Assembly: GCF_001245615.1 (NCBI RefSeq)
Contig: NZ_CWKH01000002.1
Coordinates: 434,001 to 498,000 of the forward strand
Length of the DNA stretch: 64,000 nucleotides
Direction of reading: 5' to 3'
Source of the DNA: Mycolicibacterium neworleansense
GTDB lineage: Bacteria > Actinomycetota > Actinomycetes > Mycobacteriales > Mycobacteriaceae
The notes beneath the pieces are model-generated. The model was not told where the DNA came from. It ran no database searches and saw only the letters and a list, made by a program, of their open reading frames with translations. Position numbers and translations under genes: made by a program. Positions 42,569 to 51,475 of this stretch are shown here, piece after piece (the stretch's first letter is position 1; the number at the start of each line of letters is the position of its first letter).

Positions 42569-43172
42569 CGACAGCATCATTCGCAACCTCACGCTCGCCA
42601 CCGAAGCCGGCCCCGACAAGCTGGCCGAGCTGCACAACCGGCTGGCGGCCGCAGCGCAGCGCGACGGTCTCCTCGACATCGCGTACCGCACCGTCGACAG
42701 CCCGGTGGGGCCGCTGCTGCTGGCCGCCACCGAGCACGGCCTGCTCCGCGTCGCCTATGCCATCGAAGACCACGACAGCGTGCTGCAGCACCTCGCCGAG
42801 AAGGTGAGCCCGCGCGTCCTGCACGCACCGGCCCGTCTCGACACGGCCGCCCGTGAGCTCGACGAGTATTTCAGCCGGGTCCGGCGCACGTTCGATCTGC
42901 CATTGGACTGGCGGCTGGTAGCCGGTTTCCGGGGCACGGTGCTGCATCACCTGCCCGAGATCGACTATGGGAACACCGCCAGTTACGCCGCCGTCGCGGC
43001 CCTGGCGGGCAGCCCCAAAGCGGTGCGCGCAGTGGGCACGGCGTGCGCGAAAAACCCTCTGCCCGTGGTTATCCCGTGCCATCGCGTGGTCCGCAGCGAC
43101 GGCGCCATGGGTGGCTACCTCGGCGGTGCTGCGGCCAAGCGCCTGCTCCTGGATCTGGAGGCCGCGGCATGA
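42561..43172 (+). CDS. ogt: Methylated-DNA-protein-cysteine methyltransferase
   Basis: A 203-residue O6-alkylguanine-DNA alkyltransferase. The acceptor motif is IPCHRVV with Cys173, followed by GGYLGGAAAKRLLLDLE. It removes alkyl groups from guanine O6 in a single suicide event. The N-terminal 40 residues are longer than minimal Ogt and start with NLTLATEAGPDKLAELHNR, which may be an added helix. ATG 42561 overlaps the sigma-factor end by 8 nt. The stop overlaps the dioxygenase start by 4 nt (ATGA). Confidence 0.92.
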   Translation: MSNDSIIRNLTLATEAGPDKLAELHNRLAAAAQRDGLLDIAYRTVDSPVGPLLLAATEHGLLRVAYAIEDHDSVLQHLAEKVSPRVLHAPARLDTAARELDEYFSRVRRTFDLPLDWRLVAGFRGTVLHHLPEIDYGNTASYAAVAALAGSPKAVRAVGTACAKNPLPVVIPCHRVVRSDGAMGGYLGGAAAKRLLLDLEAAA

Positions 43173-43879
43173 CGTCGTGGCAGCAGCGGGTGGACGCCAC
43201 CGATTGGAGCCGCGTGGGCGACGAGCTCGACACCACGGGGTGCGCGTTGACCGGGCCGCTGCTGACCCCCTCGGATGCCGCCGACATCGTGGCGCTCTAT
43301 CCCGACGAGTCTCGGTTCCGCTCAACGATCGACATGGGCCGCTACCGGTTCGGCGAGGGTCAGTACCGCTACTTCCGGCAGCCCTATCCGCCGGCCGTGA
43401 CGGCGCTGAAGCAGGCGTTGTATCCGCACCTGCTGCCGATCGCCCGCACCTGGTGGGCGCGGCTCGGCCGGGAGGCGCCGTGGCCGGACGATTTCGGCGA
43501 CTGGCTGCGGATGTGCCATGCGGCCGGCCAGACCAAGACCACGGCGATCCTGCTTGAATACGGTGCCGGCGACTGGAATGCGCTGCACCGCGACCTCTAT
43601 GGCGACCTGATCTTCCCGCTGCAGGTGGTGGTCAACCTGACCGAGCCGGAGGTCGACTACACCGGCGGCGAGTTCCTGCTCTACGAACAACGGGCCCGTG
43701 CGCAATCACGCGGCACCGCCATCGTCATCCCACACGGGCACGGCCTGGTGTTCACCACCCGCGACCGGCCGGCCAAGTCGGTTCGGGGCTGGTCGGCGGC
43801 GGCCATCCGGCACGGAGTCTCCACCGTCCGCTCCGGGACGAGGTACACCCTCGGCCTGGTCTTCCACGACGCGGCGTGA
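43169..43879 (+). CDS. 2-oxoglutarate/Fe(II)-dependent dioxygenase (possibly AlkB-like)
   Basis: A 236-residue 2OG-Fe(II) oxygenase. The metal triad is likely His140, Asp142 (LHRDLYGD) and His215 (IRHGV), with Arg225 (SGTRYTLG) for 2-oxoglutarate. LQVVVNLTEP and GGEFLLYEQR complete the barrel. The family includes both AlkB repair enzymes and prolyl/other hydroxylases. Context between ogt and an Ada domain favours demethylation of alkylated DNA or RNA bases, but classical AlkB sequence blocks are not all present. ATG 43169 and the next gene's start both overlap by 4 nt. Confidence 0.85.
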   Translation: MTSWQQRVDATDWSRVGDELDTTGCALTGPLLTPSDAADIVALYPDESRFRSTIDMGRYRFGEGQYRYFRQPYPPAVTALKQALYPHLLPIARTWWARLGREAPWPDDFGDWLRMCHAAGQTKTTAILLEYGAGDWNALHRDLYGDLIFPLQVVVNLTEPEVDYTGGEFLLYEQRARAQSRGTAIVIPHGHGLVFTTRDRPAKSVRGWSAAAIRHGVSTVRSGTRYTLGLVFHDAA

Positions 43880-44130
43880 CATACACGCTGATCGGCGCCG
43901 ACGGTCGCCCCCATCCCAGCACCAGACCGGGAACCGTTGGAGGACATCGCCGCAGCAGGATCTACGGGCGGCTCGACTGCCCGTCGGCCCTGCGGGCCAT
44001 CGCGGCCGGCGGCTACGTCAGCCAACGGGTTTTCTTCGCCGACGCGCAGACGGCGATGTCAGCGGGTTACCGCCCGTGTGCCGTCTGCCTGCCCGATGCC
44101 TACCGGCAGTGGAAGAGCACTAACCCGTAG
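43876..44130 (+). CDS. Stand-alone Ada-type zinc domain lacking the usual methyl-acceptor cysteine
   Basis: An 84-residue protein corresponding to the N-terminal domain of Ada, which in E. coli takes methyl from DNA phosphotriesters through Cys38 and binds zinc with Cys38, 42, 69 and 72. Here the motif is RIYGRLDCPS: Gly31 stands at the Cys38 position and Cys35 at the Cys42 position; RPCAVC gives Cys68 and Cys71. Only three of four zinc ligands are visible, so another residue must bind metal or the site is changed. It may sense DNA without methyl transfer. The 3' end overlaps the convergent mmpL gene by 11 nt. It may act as a regulator partner of the cluster. Confidence 0.8.
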   Translation: MTYTLIGADGRPHPSTRPGTVGGHRRSRIYGRLDCPSALRAIAAGGYVSQRVFFADAQTAMSAGYRPCAVCLPDAYRQWKSTNP

Positions 44131-47014
44131 TCACCGGCAGGGCGGCCGTGTCGTCGTCATCCGCACGGGGTGCACGTCGCGGTGCGGGCTTGCGGAAGTG
44201 GTTGTCCCCACGGGGATACACCACCTGCGGCCACCAGAACCACCGACCCAGCAGGGTGGCGATCGACGGCATCAGCAGCGAGCGCACGATGAGGGTGTCC
44301 AGCAGCAGGCCGATCGCGATCGTCGACCCCATCTGAGCCAGCACGACGAGGTCACTGCCCAGCATGGCCGCCATGGTCGCCGCGAACACCATGCCCGCCG
44401 AGGTCACCACGCCACCGGTGCCGCCCATCGAGCGGATGATGCCGGTCTTGAGGCCCGCATGGATCTCCTCTTTGAACCGGGAGACCAGCAGCAGGTTGTA
44501 GTCCGAGCCGACCGCCAGCAGGATGATCACCGACATCAACATGACCAGCCAGTGGACATGGATGCCGAACAGGTCCTGCCACAACAACACTGAGATACCG
44601 AACGACGCCGCGATCGAGCTGGCCGCCGTGCCGACGATCACCAGTGCCGCCACCGCGCTCCGGGTCAGGATGAGCATGATGATGAAGATCAGGGTCAGTG
44701 CCGACACCACCGCGATCATCAGGTCGTAGCGGGCTCCGTCGCTCATGTCCTTGTAGGTGGCCGCGACGCCGCCGAGGTAGATCTTGGCGTCGGACAGCGA
44801 GGACATCTTCAGGCCCTCCTGCGCGGCAGTGCGTTCGGCGTTGACCCGCCCGATACCCTCGGGCGTCGCCGGATCGGTCTGGTGCGTGATGAACATCCGC
44901 GCCGACTTCCCGTCGGGTGAGAGGAACATCTTCAGACCGCGCTCGAAGTCGGGGTTCGTGAACGCCTCCGGCGGAAGATAGAACAGGTCGTCGTTCTTGG
45001 CCTGGTCGAAGCTCTCGCCCATCGCCAGCGCGGTGTCGTTCATTGCCTGCATCTGGTCCAGCAGCGCCTTCTGCGAGTTGTACGACGCCAGCGACAGGTC
45101 TCGGCTGGTCTTCATCGACGCGATCGTCTGAGGAAGCAGTGCAGTCAGTTTCGGTGCCAGGTCGGCCAACTGGTCGGTGTTGACCTGGACCGAGGAGGTC
45201 TTGTCGGTCAACTCGTCGATCCCGTCGAGCGCATCGAAGACCGATCGCGCCGCCGAGCACATCGGAATGTCGAAGCAGTGCGGCTCCCAGTAGAAGTAGT
45301 TGCGCATGGGCCGGAACTGGTCATCGAAGTTCGCGATGTTGTCCCGCATCTTCTTGGTGACCTCGAGGAGCTCCTGCGACTTGGCCGCCGAGTCCTGCGT
45401 GAGCCTGGTCTGCTGGAGGGACAGCTGATACTGCTGCTCCAGGATGGAGATCGAGACGTTGGTCGCGTCGATCATCCTGAGCTGATCGGCCAACTGCTCC
45501 CGCTGGAATGGCAGGTTCAGGTTGCTGGTCTGTCCCTGGATGGCGGTCTGGAAGGGAATCGAGCTGTGCTGGATGGGAATTCCCAGCGGGCGGGTGATGC
45601 TCTGCACCATCGCGATGCCCTCGGTGCGCAGCACGTTCTTCGCGACGCGGTCCAGCACCAGCATGTCGGCCGGGTTGCGCATGTCGTGAGTCGACTCGAC
45701 CATGAGGATGTCGGGATTCATCCGGGCTTGGCTGAAATGCCGGTCGGCGGCGGCGAACCCGACGTTGACCGGCGCCTCACCGGGCAGGTACCAGCGGTCG
45801 TTGTAGGCGGCCTTGTAGCCGGGGACGGCCACGACGCCGATGAGTACGACGAACGAGCTGGCCACCAGAATCGGTGCGGGCCAACGGACCACGGCCGTGC
45901 CGACCTTGTACCAGAACCGGCCCTTGGTGGCCTTCTTGGCCTCGTACAGTCCCACCTTGCTGCCCAGGAACAGCACGGCCGGGCCCATGGTGACCGCGGA
46001 CGCGATGACCACCAGCATGCCGATCGCCACGGGGGCACCCATGGTGCTGAAGTACGGCAGCCGGGCGAAACTGAGGCAGTACGTCGCCCCGGCGATCGTC
46101 AGACCGGAACCGATGATGACCGGGGACACCGATCGAAAGGTCGTGTAGTACGCGGCTTCCCGGTCTTCTCCCGCGCTGCGCGCCTCCCGGTAACGACCGA
46201 ACAGGAAGATGCCGTAGTCGGTGGCCGCCGCGATCGCCAGCATCGTGAGGATGTTGCCGGCGAAGGTGGTCAGCCCGAACACGCCGTTCTCGGCCAGAAC
46301 CGACACCACTCCTCGGGAGGCCAAAAGCCCGACGCCGGTGAGCACCAACTGGATGAGTGTGGTGCGAATCGACCGGTAGACGATCAGCAGCATCACCGCG
46401 ATGGCGATCAGGGTGAACAGCGTGATCTTGCCCAGGCTGGCGTTGCCGATGACGTGCATGTCGTCGGTCAGCGCCGCTGGTCCGGCGACATACGCTCGCA
46501 CCCCGGGCGGAGCAGCGGTGTCCCTGATGACCTCGCGGACCTTCTCGACACCTTCGTTGGCCAGCGTTTGCCCCTGCTCACCGGCCAGGTTCAGCATCAC
46601 GTACGACGCTTTGCCGTCGGCGCTCTGCGCGCCGGCCGCTGTCAGGGTGTCCCCCCAGAAGTCCTGGATGTGCTGGACGTGCTCGGGATCCTCACGCAGT
46701 TTGCGGATGATCTCGTCGTAGTACCGGTGCGCGTCGGGACCCAGTGCCCGGTCACCCTCCACCACGATCATCACGGTGCTGTTGGAATCGAACTCACCGA
46801 AGTTCGAGCCCATGCGCTTCATCGCGATCATCGAGGGCGCGTCCTCGGGTGCCATCGGCGCCGAGTGCTCCTCGCCGACGATCTCCAACTGGGGCGCGAT
46901 CAGATTGACGACGACGGCGAATGCGATCCAGAACAGGATCACCGGAATCGCCAGGACGCGCAGGCTGTGGGCGATGAACGGTCGCTTGGGGTGTGCGTGA
47001 GCGGAATTGGTCAT
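44120..47014 (-). CDS. MmpL-family RND transporter (MmpL4/MmpL5-like)
   Basis: A 964-residue RND transporter with about 12 membrane segments, two porter loops and a long central helical hairpin (residues roughly 480-600) typical of MmpL4/5. LAIAAATDYGIFLFGRYREAR and ILLAVGSDYNLLLVSRFKEEIH carry the paired Asp-Tyr proton-relay motifs. A cysteine pair in HCFDIPMCSAAR could form a disulphide in the periplasmic loop. It overlaps the mmpS gene (ATGA), so the two work together. Cargo could be a siderophore, lipid or drug. Confidence 0.93.
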   Translation of the reverse strand: MTNSAHAHPKRPFIAHSLRVLAIPVILFWIAFAVVVNLIAPQLEIVGEEHSAPMAPEDAPSMIAMKRMGSNFGEFDSNSTVMIVVEGDRALGPDAHRYYDEIIRKLREDPEHVQHIQDFWGDTLTAAGAQSADGKASYVMLNLAGEQGQTLANEGVEKVREVIRDTAAPPGVRAYVAGPAALTDDMHVIGNASLGKITLFTLIAIAVMLLIVYRSIRTTLIQLVLTGVGLLASRGVVSVLAENGVFGLTTFAGNILTMLAIAAATDYGIFLFGRYREARSAGEDREAAYYTTFRSVSPVIIGSGLTIAGATYCLSFARLPYFSTMGAPVAIGMLVVIASAVTMGPAVLFLGSKVGLYEAKKATKGRFWYKVGTAVVRWPAPILVASSFVVLIGVVAVPGYKAAYNDRWYLPGEAPVNVGFAAADRHFSQARMNPDILMVESTHDMRNPADMLVLDRVAKNVLRTEGIAMVQSITRPLGIPIQHSSIPFQTAIQGQTSNLNLPFQREQLADQLRMIDATNVSISILEQQYQLSLQQTRLTQDSAAKSQELLEVTKKMRDNIANFDDQFRPMRNYFYWEPHCFDIPMCSAARSVFDALDGIDELTDKTSSVQVNTDQLADLAPKLTALLPQTIASMKTSRDLSLASYNSQKALLDQMQAMNDTALAMGESFDQAKNDDLFYLPPEAFTNPDFERGLKMFLSPDGKSARMFITHQTDPATPEGIGRVNAERTAAQEGLKMSSLSDAKIYLGGVAATYKDMSDGARYDLMIAVVSALTLIFIIMLILTRSAVAALVIVGTAASSIAASFGISVLLWQDLFGIHVHWLVMLMSVIILLAVGSDYNLLLVSRFKEEIHAGLKTGIIRSMGGTGGVVTSAGMVFAATMAAMLGSDLVVLAQMGSTIAIGLLLDTLIVRSLLMPSIATLLGRWFWWPQVVYPRGDNHFRKPAPRRAPRADDDDTAALPVTTG

Positions 47015-47454
47015 GCGGACTTCACCAGGCAGTAGGTCTGGGGCTTGACGCCGTTGGCTGATTGTTCTTCGCGGACAGTGCCGTTCACGGTGACGCGACA
47101 GCCGATCTCATTCCCGTCGCCCAATGCCATGAGGTTGGCGCTGACCGTCGGCAACGTGGTCGACAAGGTGATCGACCACGGCAGCGGTGCGGTCACCGAA
47201 TGCACCTTGGCGTCCGGGTCGAAATAGCTGATCTGAGCGGTCGACCCGGGCGGCCCGTACACGTCGTACACCAGGACCTTCGGATTGAACTGGACGATCT
47301 CGATGCCGGCACCGGCATTCGCGTTGAGATCCTCGGACCCGAACATCCGGTGCAGGCGTGAGACCACCAGACCCGACACCGCGAGCACGACCACCAGAAC
47401 CAATGGAATCCACGCGTGTTTCAACACACGACGAGCAACCCGACCAGGACTCAC
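47011..47454 (-). CDS. MmpS-family transport accessory protein
   Basis: A 147-residue MmpS protein with a single N-terminal membrane anchor (WIPLVLVVVLAVSGLVVSRL) and a periplasmic domain ending in QTYCLVKSA, where the cysteine pairs with the one in EIGCRVTVNG. It is the accessory partner of the downstream MmpL protein. GTG 47454 follows GGAGG by 5 nt; an upstream ATG at 47487 lacks one. The gene overlaps mmpL by 4 nt. It lies 195 nt downstream of an ECF sigma gene on the same strand. Confidence 0.92.
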   Translation of the reverse strand: MSPGRVARRVLKHAWIPLVLVVVLAVSGLVVSRLHRMFGSEDLNANAGAGIEIVQFNPKVLVYDVYGPPGSTAQISYFDPDAKVHSVTAPLPWSITLSTTLPTVSANLMALGDGNEIGCRVTVNGTVREEQSANGVKPQTYCLVKSA

Positions 47455-47516
47455 CGGTACCTCCCGACGATTACCCGAACCCGCCAATAGCGAAGGCGCC
47501 CCGGCGATCGGCGAAT

Positions 47517-47531
47517 TAGTTCGAATAACTA
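47517..47531. promoter_or_regulatory. 15-bp inverted repeat upstream of mmpS
   Basis: TAGTT-CGAAT-AACTA is a perfect inverted repeat in the gap between the ECF sigma gene and mmpS, about 63 nt before the mmpS start. It is an operator candidate; no regulator can be named. Confidence 0.35.
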
Positions 47532-47649
47532 TGTACAGCGGGACGGAACATTACACCGCTGCGACCGGGGCCGCAGCCGCGGCCTCAAGTCTGGGAAACA
47601 GCTGTCGGTTACCTGTACGGCCGCGCCGCATCCCGCGCCGGCGCGGACG

Positions 47650-48267
47650 CTAGGCCGCGGTGCCGTTGCGGGACGGGCGATCGAGATAGCCTCGGGCAAC
47701 CGCCATTTCGACCAGCCGCGAACGCAGCGCACGGCGCCCTCGATGCAATCGCGACATCACCGTGCCCACCGGAATCTGCAGGATCTCGGCAATCTCCTTG
47801 TACCGGAAACCCGCAACGTCGGCGTAGTACACGACGATGCCCTGCGACTCCGGCAACGCCCGCATCGCCTGGCGCACGTCGTCGTCACCCATCGACTCCA
47901 GCGCCGCCAGCTCCGCCGAGACCACGCCGAGCGGGAACCGCTGCCCCACTTCGGCGAGCTGCGCATCCGTGAGCTCGTCGGCGAAGACCTCCTGAGGACG
48001 ACGCTGCGCAGTGCGATACGAGTTGATCCAGGTGTTGGTCAGGATCCGGAACAACCAGGCACGGATGTTCGTGCCATCCCGATAGGTGTGAAAACTGCCG
48101 TACGCCTTGACCATTGTCTCCTGAACGAGGTCTTCGGCATCGGCAACGTTGCGCGTATACCGACGCGCTGCCGCGAAAAGTTGGTCCACCAACGGCAGCG
48201 CATCGCGCTCGAACCGAGCCGCCAGACAATCATCGCCGTTCACGTGCATACCCGTGCTCATCGGCAT
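47650..48267 (-). CDS. ECF sigma factor (SigH/SigE-like)
   Basis: A 205-residue ECF sigma factor. Region 2 is [43 protein letters not shown], with the typical DAEDLVQE and AWLFRI, and region 4 is [44 protein letters not shown]. Sequence is close to SigH-type sigmas, but no RshA-like anti-sigma gene lies beside it. ATG 48267 is preferred because AGGAG lies 8 nt upstream. It precedes the mmpS-mmpL pair in the same direction, so it may induce that efflux system under stress. Confidence 0.9.
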   Translation of the reverse strand: MPMSTGMHVNGDDCLAARFERDALPLVDQLFAAARRYTRNVADAEDLVQETMVKAYGSFHTYRDGTNIRAWLFRILTNTWINSYRTAQRRPQEVFADELTDAQLAEVGQRFPLGVVSAELAALESMGDDDVRQAMRALPESQGIVVYYADVAGFRYKEIAEILQIPVGTVMSRLHRGRRALRSRLVEMAVARGYLDRPSRNGTAA

Positions 48268-48618
48268 GGCCCCCGCTCCTGCCACTGCTCATATCGCTGG
48301 CCTCAGACACTCCGCGCCTCGAAACTATCCGGCGACGCCCCCGGCCCCCAGGGGGATTACCCCCAGGTTCACGGTGGTTTTCCACACCGCGCCGAGCGTC
48401 CCGAACTGTCATGCACGCAGCATGACACCTCAACCCAAGTTGAGGTCAAATGGTTTTCCGGGGCCAATCTCTTTGCAGCTGTTGACTTTCAGCAGGCCGA
48501 TATTGACTTCACGGCAGATAGCGCCGGGAACGACGGGAATCGACCGGAGATGGCGCCGGCACGGATCATCGGCGATACGCCGGGAAACCAGGACGTTCCC
48601 GCCTTAGGCTCATCGCTT
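48268..48618. other. Intergenic region between divergent ECF sigma and NCS2 permease genes
   Basis: About 350 nt with no gene that I can support. A G5-ATTA-C5 inverted repeat lies at 48351-48364, and the right half (about 48420-48560) is less GC-rich than the neighbouring genes. It must hold the promoters of the sigma gene and the permease gene, but no convincing -35/-10 pair was identified. Confidence 0.6.
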
Positions 48619-50031
48619 ATGAATCGACTCGATCGCTTCTTCGAGATCTCGACCCGTGGCTCGACGGTCCCCTCCGAGATCCGCGGAGGCGTGGTCACCT
48701 TCATCGCGATGGCCTACATCATCGTGCTGAACCCCGTCGTGCTGTCCGGCTCCGCCGACGTCGACGGCAACAAGCTCCAGTTCGCTCAGGTTTCGGCCAC
48801 CACCTGCCTGGCGGCGGGCGTGATGACGATCCTGTTCGGCGTGATCGCGCGACTGCCGTTCGCATTCGCCGCGGGCCTTGGCATCAACTCGTTCCTGGCC
48901 ACCACCGTGGTGGGCACCGTCACCTGGCCCGAGGCCATGGGTCTGGTGGTCATCGACGGCCTGATCATCGTGGCGCTGGCGGCCAGCGGATTCCGTCGCC
49001 TCGTGTTCGACGCGGTCCCCATGCAACTCAAACTGGCGATCACCGCGGGCATCGGGTTGTTCATTCTCTTCATCGGACTGGTCGACGCCGGATTCGTCGG
49101 CTCGACCGGGCTGCCGTCTCCACCGGTCGGGCTCGGCACGGGCGGCGTCGGCTCGATCAACACCGTGCCGACGGTCGTCTTCGTCTTCACCTTGCTGGTC
49201 ACCGGCATCCTGGTGGCCCGCAAGGTCCGCGGCGGCATCCTGATCGGCCTCGTCACCGGCACCGTGGTGGCCGTGATCGTCGAGGCGATCTGGCACCTCG
49301 GATCGGCGCAGGACAAACCCGGCGGTTGGGGCCTGTCGGTACCGACGCTGTCCGGCTCGCCGTTCGCGCTTCCTGACCTGTCGCTCGTCGGTGAGGTCAG
49401 CATGGGCAGCTTCAGTCGCATCGGCGCGCTGGCCGCGATCATGCTGGTGTTCACCTTGGTCTTCGCCAACTTCTTCGACGCCATGGGCACGATGACCGGG
49501 CTGTCCCGGGAGGCTGGGCTGTCCGACGCCCAGGGCAACTTCCCGCGGCTGAAATCGGCGCTGATCGTCGAAGGCGCCGGCGCTGTCGTCGGCGGGTCCT
49601 CCTCGGCATCGTCGAACACGGTCTTCATCGAATCCGGCGCCGGTATCGAGGAGGGCGCCCGCACCGGGTTCGCCAATCTCATCACCGGTGCGCTGTTCCT
49701 GGCGGCGATGTTCGTCGCCCCGTTGGCCTCGATCGTGCCCACCGAGGTGGCGGCCGCGGCCCTGGTGATCGTCGGCGCCATGATGGTGTCGCAGCTGCGC
49801 CACATCGACTTGACGGAGTTCTCGGTGGCCCTGCCGGTGGTGCTCACCGTGGCCACCATGGCGTTCAGCTATTCGATCGCCAACGGCATCGGTGTCGGCT
49901 TCGTGGCCTGGGCCGTGCTGCGGTCGGCGGCCGGTAAGGCACGTGAGGTCAGCCCGCTGCTGTGGATCGTGGCCGTCGGCTTCATCCTGTACTTCGCCCG
50001 TGGCTGGATCGAGTCACTCATCGGCATGTAG
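48619..50031 (+). CDS. NCS2-family purine/xanthine-type permease
   Basis: A 470-residue transporter with about 14 membrane helices. GGVVTFIAMAYIIVLNPVVLS near the N-terminus and GGSSSASSNTVFIESGAGIEEGARTGFANL in the middle are hallmarks of the AzgA/PbuG branch of NCS2, which imports adenine, guanine or hypoxanthine with protons. ATG 48619 is the first codon consistent with family length. It is separated by 35 nt from a DUF808 membrane-protein gene in the same direction. The exact purine is not predicted. Confidence 0.9.
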   Translation: MNRLDRFFEISTRGSTVPSEIRGGVVTFIAMAYIIVLNPVVLSGSADVDGNKLQFAQVSATTCLAAGVMTILFGVIARLPFAFAAGLGINSFLATTVVGTVTWPEAMGLVVIDGLIIVALAASGFRRLVFDAVPMQLKLAITAGIGLFILFIGLVDAGFVGSTGLPSPPVGLGTGGVGSINTVPTVVFVFTLLVTGILVARKVRGGILIGLVTGTVVAVIVEAIWHLGSAQDKPGGWGLSVPTLSGSPFALPDLSLVGEVSMGSFSRIGALAAIMLVFTLVFANFFDAMGTMTGLSREAGLSDAQGNFPRLKSALIVEGAGAVVGGSSSASSNTVFIESGAGIEEGARTGFANLITGALFLAAMFVAPLASIVPTEVAAAALVIVGAMMVSQLRHIDLTEFSVALPVVLTVATMAFSYSIANGIGVGFVAWAVLRSAAGKAREVSPLLWIVAVGFILYFARGWIESLIGM

Positions 50032-50066
50032 GGGCCGGTAGCCTTCTGGGTCATGGGGACGACGGT

Positions 50067-51029
50067 ATGAGCGCCGGCCTGTTCGGTTTGCTCGACGACA
50101 TCGCCGCGCTGGCACGGCTGGCGGCGGCATCCATCGACGACATCGGGGCGGCGACCGGCAAGGCGACCGCCAAGGCCGCCGGCGTGGTGATCGACGACAC
50201 CGCGGTCACGCCGCAGTACGTCCACGGCATCACCGCCGACCGTGAGCTGCCGGTGATCAAGCGCATCGCGATCGGCTCGCTACGCAACAAGCTGCTGTTC
50301 ATCCTGCCCGCGGCGTTGCTGCTCAGCCAGTTCGCGCCGTTTCTGCTGACTCCGATCCTGATGCTGGGCGCGACGTACCTGTGCTTCGAAGGTGCCGAGA
50401 AGGTCTGGGGCCGCTTCATGGGCCACGGCGGACACCACGCCGACGACCAGCCCACCACAGCAGTCGGCGGCGACGCCGAGAAGTACATGATCACCGGCGC
50501 TATCCGCACCGATTTCATCCTGTCCGCCGAGATCATGGTGATCGCGCTGAACGAGGTGGCCGATCAGACGTTCTGGCCGCGACTGATCATTCTGGTAGTC
50601 GTCGCGCTGGTGATCACCGCCGCGGTCTACGGCGTGGTGGCCGGCATCGTGAAGATGGACGACATCGGTCTGCTGCTGGCCCAACGCACGTCACGGGTGT
50701 CGCAGACGATCGGCCGCGGCCTGGTCGCCGGGATGCCCAAGCTGCTGGCGGCGCTGTCGACGATCGGCACCGTCGCGATGCTCTGGGTCGGTGGTCACAT
50801 CCTGCTGGTGGGTACCGACACGCTCGGCTGGCACACGCTCTACGGCCTGGTTCACCACGCCGAGGAGGCAGTCCGGCACGCCGTGGGCAGCACGTTCGGC
50901 GGTCTGCTGGCGTGGCTGACCAACACTGCCGCCTCGGCCGTCATCGGCCTGGTGGTCGGCACCGTCGTCGTGGGCATCATGCACGTGCTGCCGTTCGGCA
51001 AGAAAGAGAAGCACGACGCCGCTGCCTGA
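50067..51029 (+). CDS. DUF808 family inner membrane protein
   Basis: A 320-residue protein of the DUF808 family (YedI-like). The N-terminus has SAGLFGLLDDIAALARLAAASIDDIGAA, and several membrane helices follow (LRNKLLFILPAALLLSQFAPFLLTPILML). Typical blocks are VTPQYVHGI and RELPVIKRIAIGSLRNK. The function of this family is not established. It follows the NCS2 permease gene by 35 nt and may share its transcript, which would link it to purine uptake; that is speculative. Confidence 0.87.
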   Translation: MSAGLFGLLDDIAALARLAAASIDDIGAATGKATAKAAGVVIDDTAVTPQYVHGITADRELPVIKRIAIGSLRNKLLFILPAALLLSQFAPFLLTPILMLGATYLCFEGAEKVWGRFMGHGGHHADDQPTTAVGGDAEKYMITGAIRTDFILSAEIMVIALNEVADQTFWPRLIILVVVALVITAAVYGVVAGIVKMDDIGLLLAQRTSRVSQTIGRGLVAGMPKLLAALSTIGTVAMLWVGGHILLVGTDTLGWHTLYGLVHHAEEAVRHAVGSTFGGLLAWLTNTAASAVIGLVVGTVVVGIMHVLPFGKKEKHDAAA

Positions 51030-51208
51030 CGCTTCGCCACGCGCCGATTTCGCTGCGGGGCTGCAATTCTCGGCGGTCGAGAAGCCCTGACGTGGACGAC
51101 GGCGACACCAAGATCTCCCCTGCGGAGATGTTTCGGCTGCCCCTCGGGAAAACTCTCCGGCGCAAATACTTTTTAGATCAATGCGTTTCGACGTGCCATA
51201 CTGGGCGT

Positions 51209-51227
51209 GGACGTATTTCGCACGTCC
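51209..51227 (+). promoter_or_regulatory. Hairpin in the cold-shock mRNA 5' leader
   Basis: GGACGT (51209-51214) and ACGTCC (51222-51227) form a small stem with a 7-nt loop about 27 nt before the cold-shock gene start. The gap back to the preceding gene is 224 nt, so a long leader is possible. Cold-shock mRNAs are often controlled by leader structure. Its role here is inferred. Confidence 0.35.
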
Positions 51228-51253
51228 GGATTGAACAATGAGAGAAGCAAAAT

Positions 51254-51457
51254 ATGGCACAGGGAACTGTGAAATGGTTTAACGGCGAAAAGGGCTTCGG
51301 CTTCATCGCCCCGGATGGCGGCGCACCTGACGTCTTCGTCCACTACTCCGAGATCACCGGCGGTGGTTTCCGGTCACTCGAAGAGAACCAGCGCGTCGAG
51401 TTCGAGGTCACGCAGGGAGCCAAGGGCCCCCAGGCAACAGGAGTTACCGCGCTCTAA
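51254..51457 (+). CDS. Cold-shock protein, CspA family
   Basis: A 67-residue single-domain cold-shock protein. The RNA-binding motifs are [10 protein letters not shown] (RNP1) and VFVHYSEI (RNP2), and the start [14 protein letters not shown] is the family's signature. It binds single-stranded RNA and acts as an RNA chaperone. GAGAGAAG precedes ATG 51254 by about 8 nt. A classical terminator follows its stop at 51477-51516. It is transcribed alone. Confidence 0.95.
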   Translation: MAQGTVKWFNGEKGFGFIAPDGGAPDVFVHYSEITGGGFRSLEENQRVEFEVTQGAKGPQATGVTAL

Positions 51458-51475
51458 ACCGCTCTGAGACCTGAT

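Noticed and set aside
45278..47035. 585-codon open frame on the plus strand
   Set aside because: It is the antisense of mmpL, with low-complexity Arg/Gly/Asp/His content and no domain.
48610..49803. 397-codon open frame on the minus strand
   Set aside because: Antisense to the NCS2 permease and rich in Asp/Gly/Arg/His without structure.
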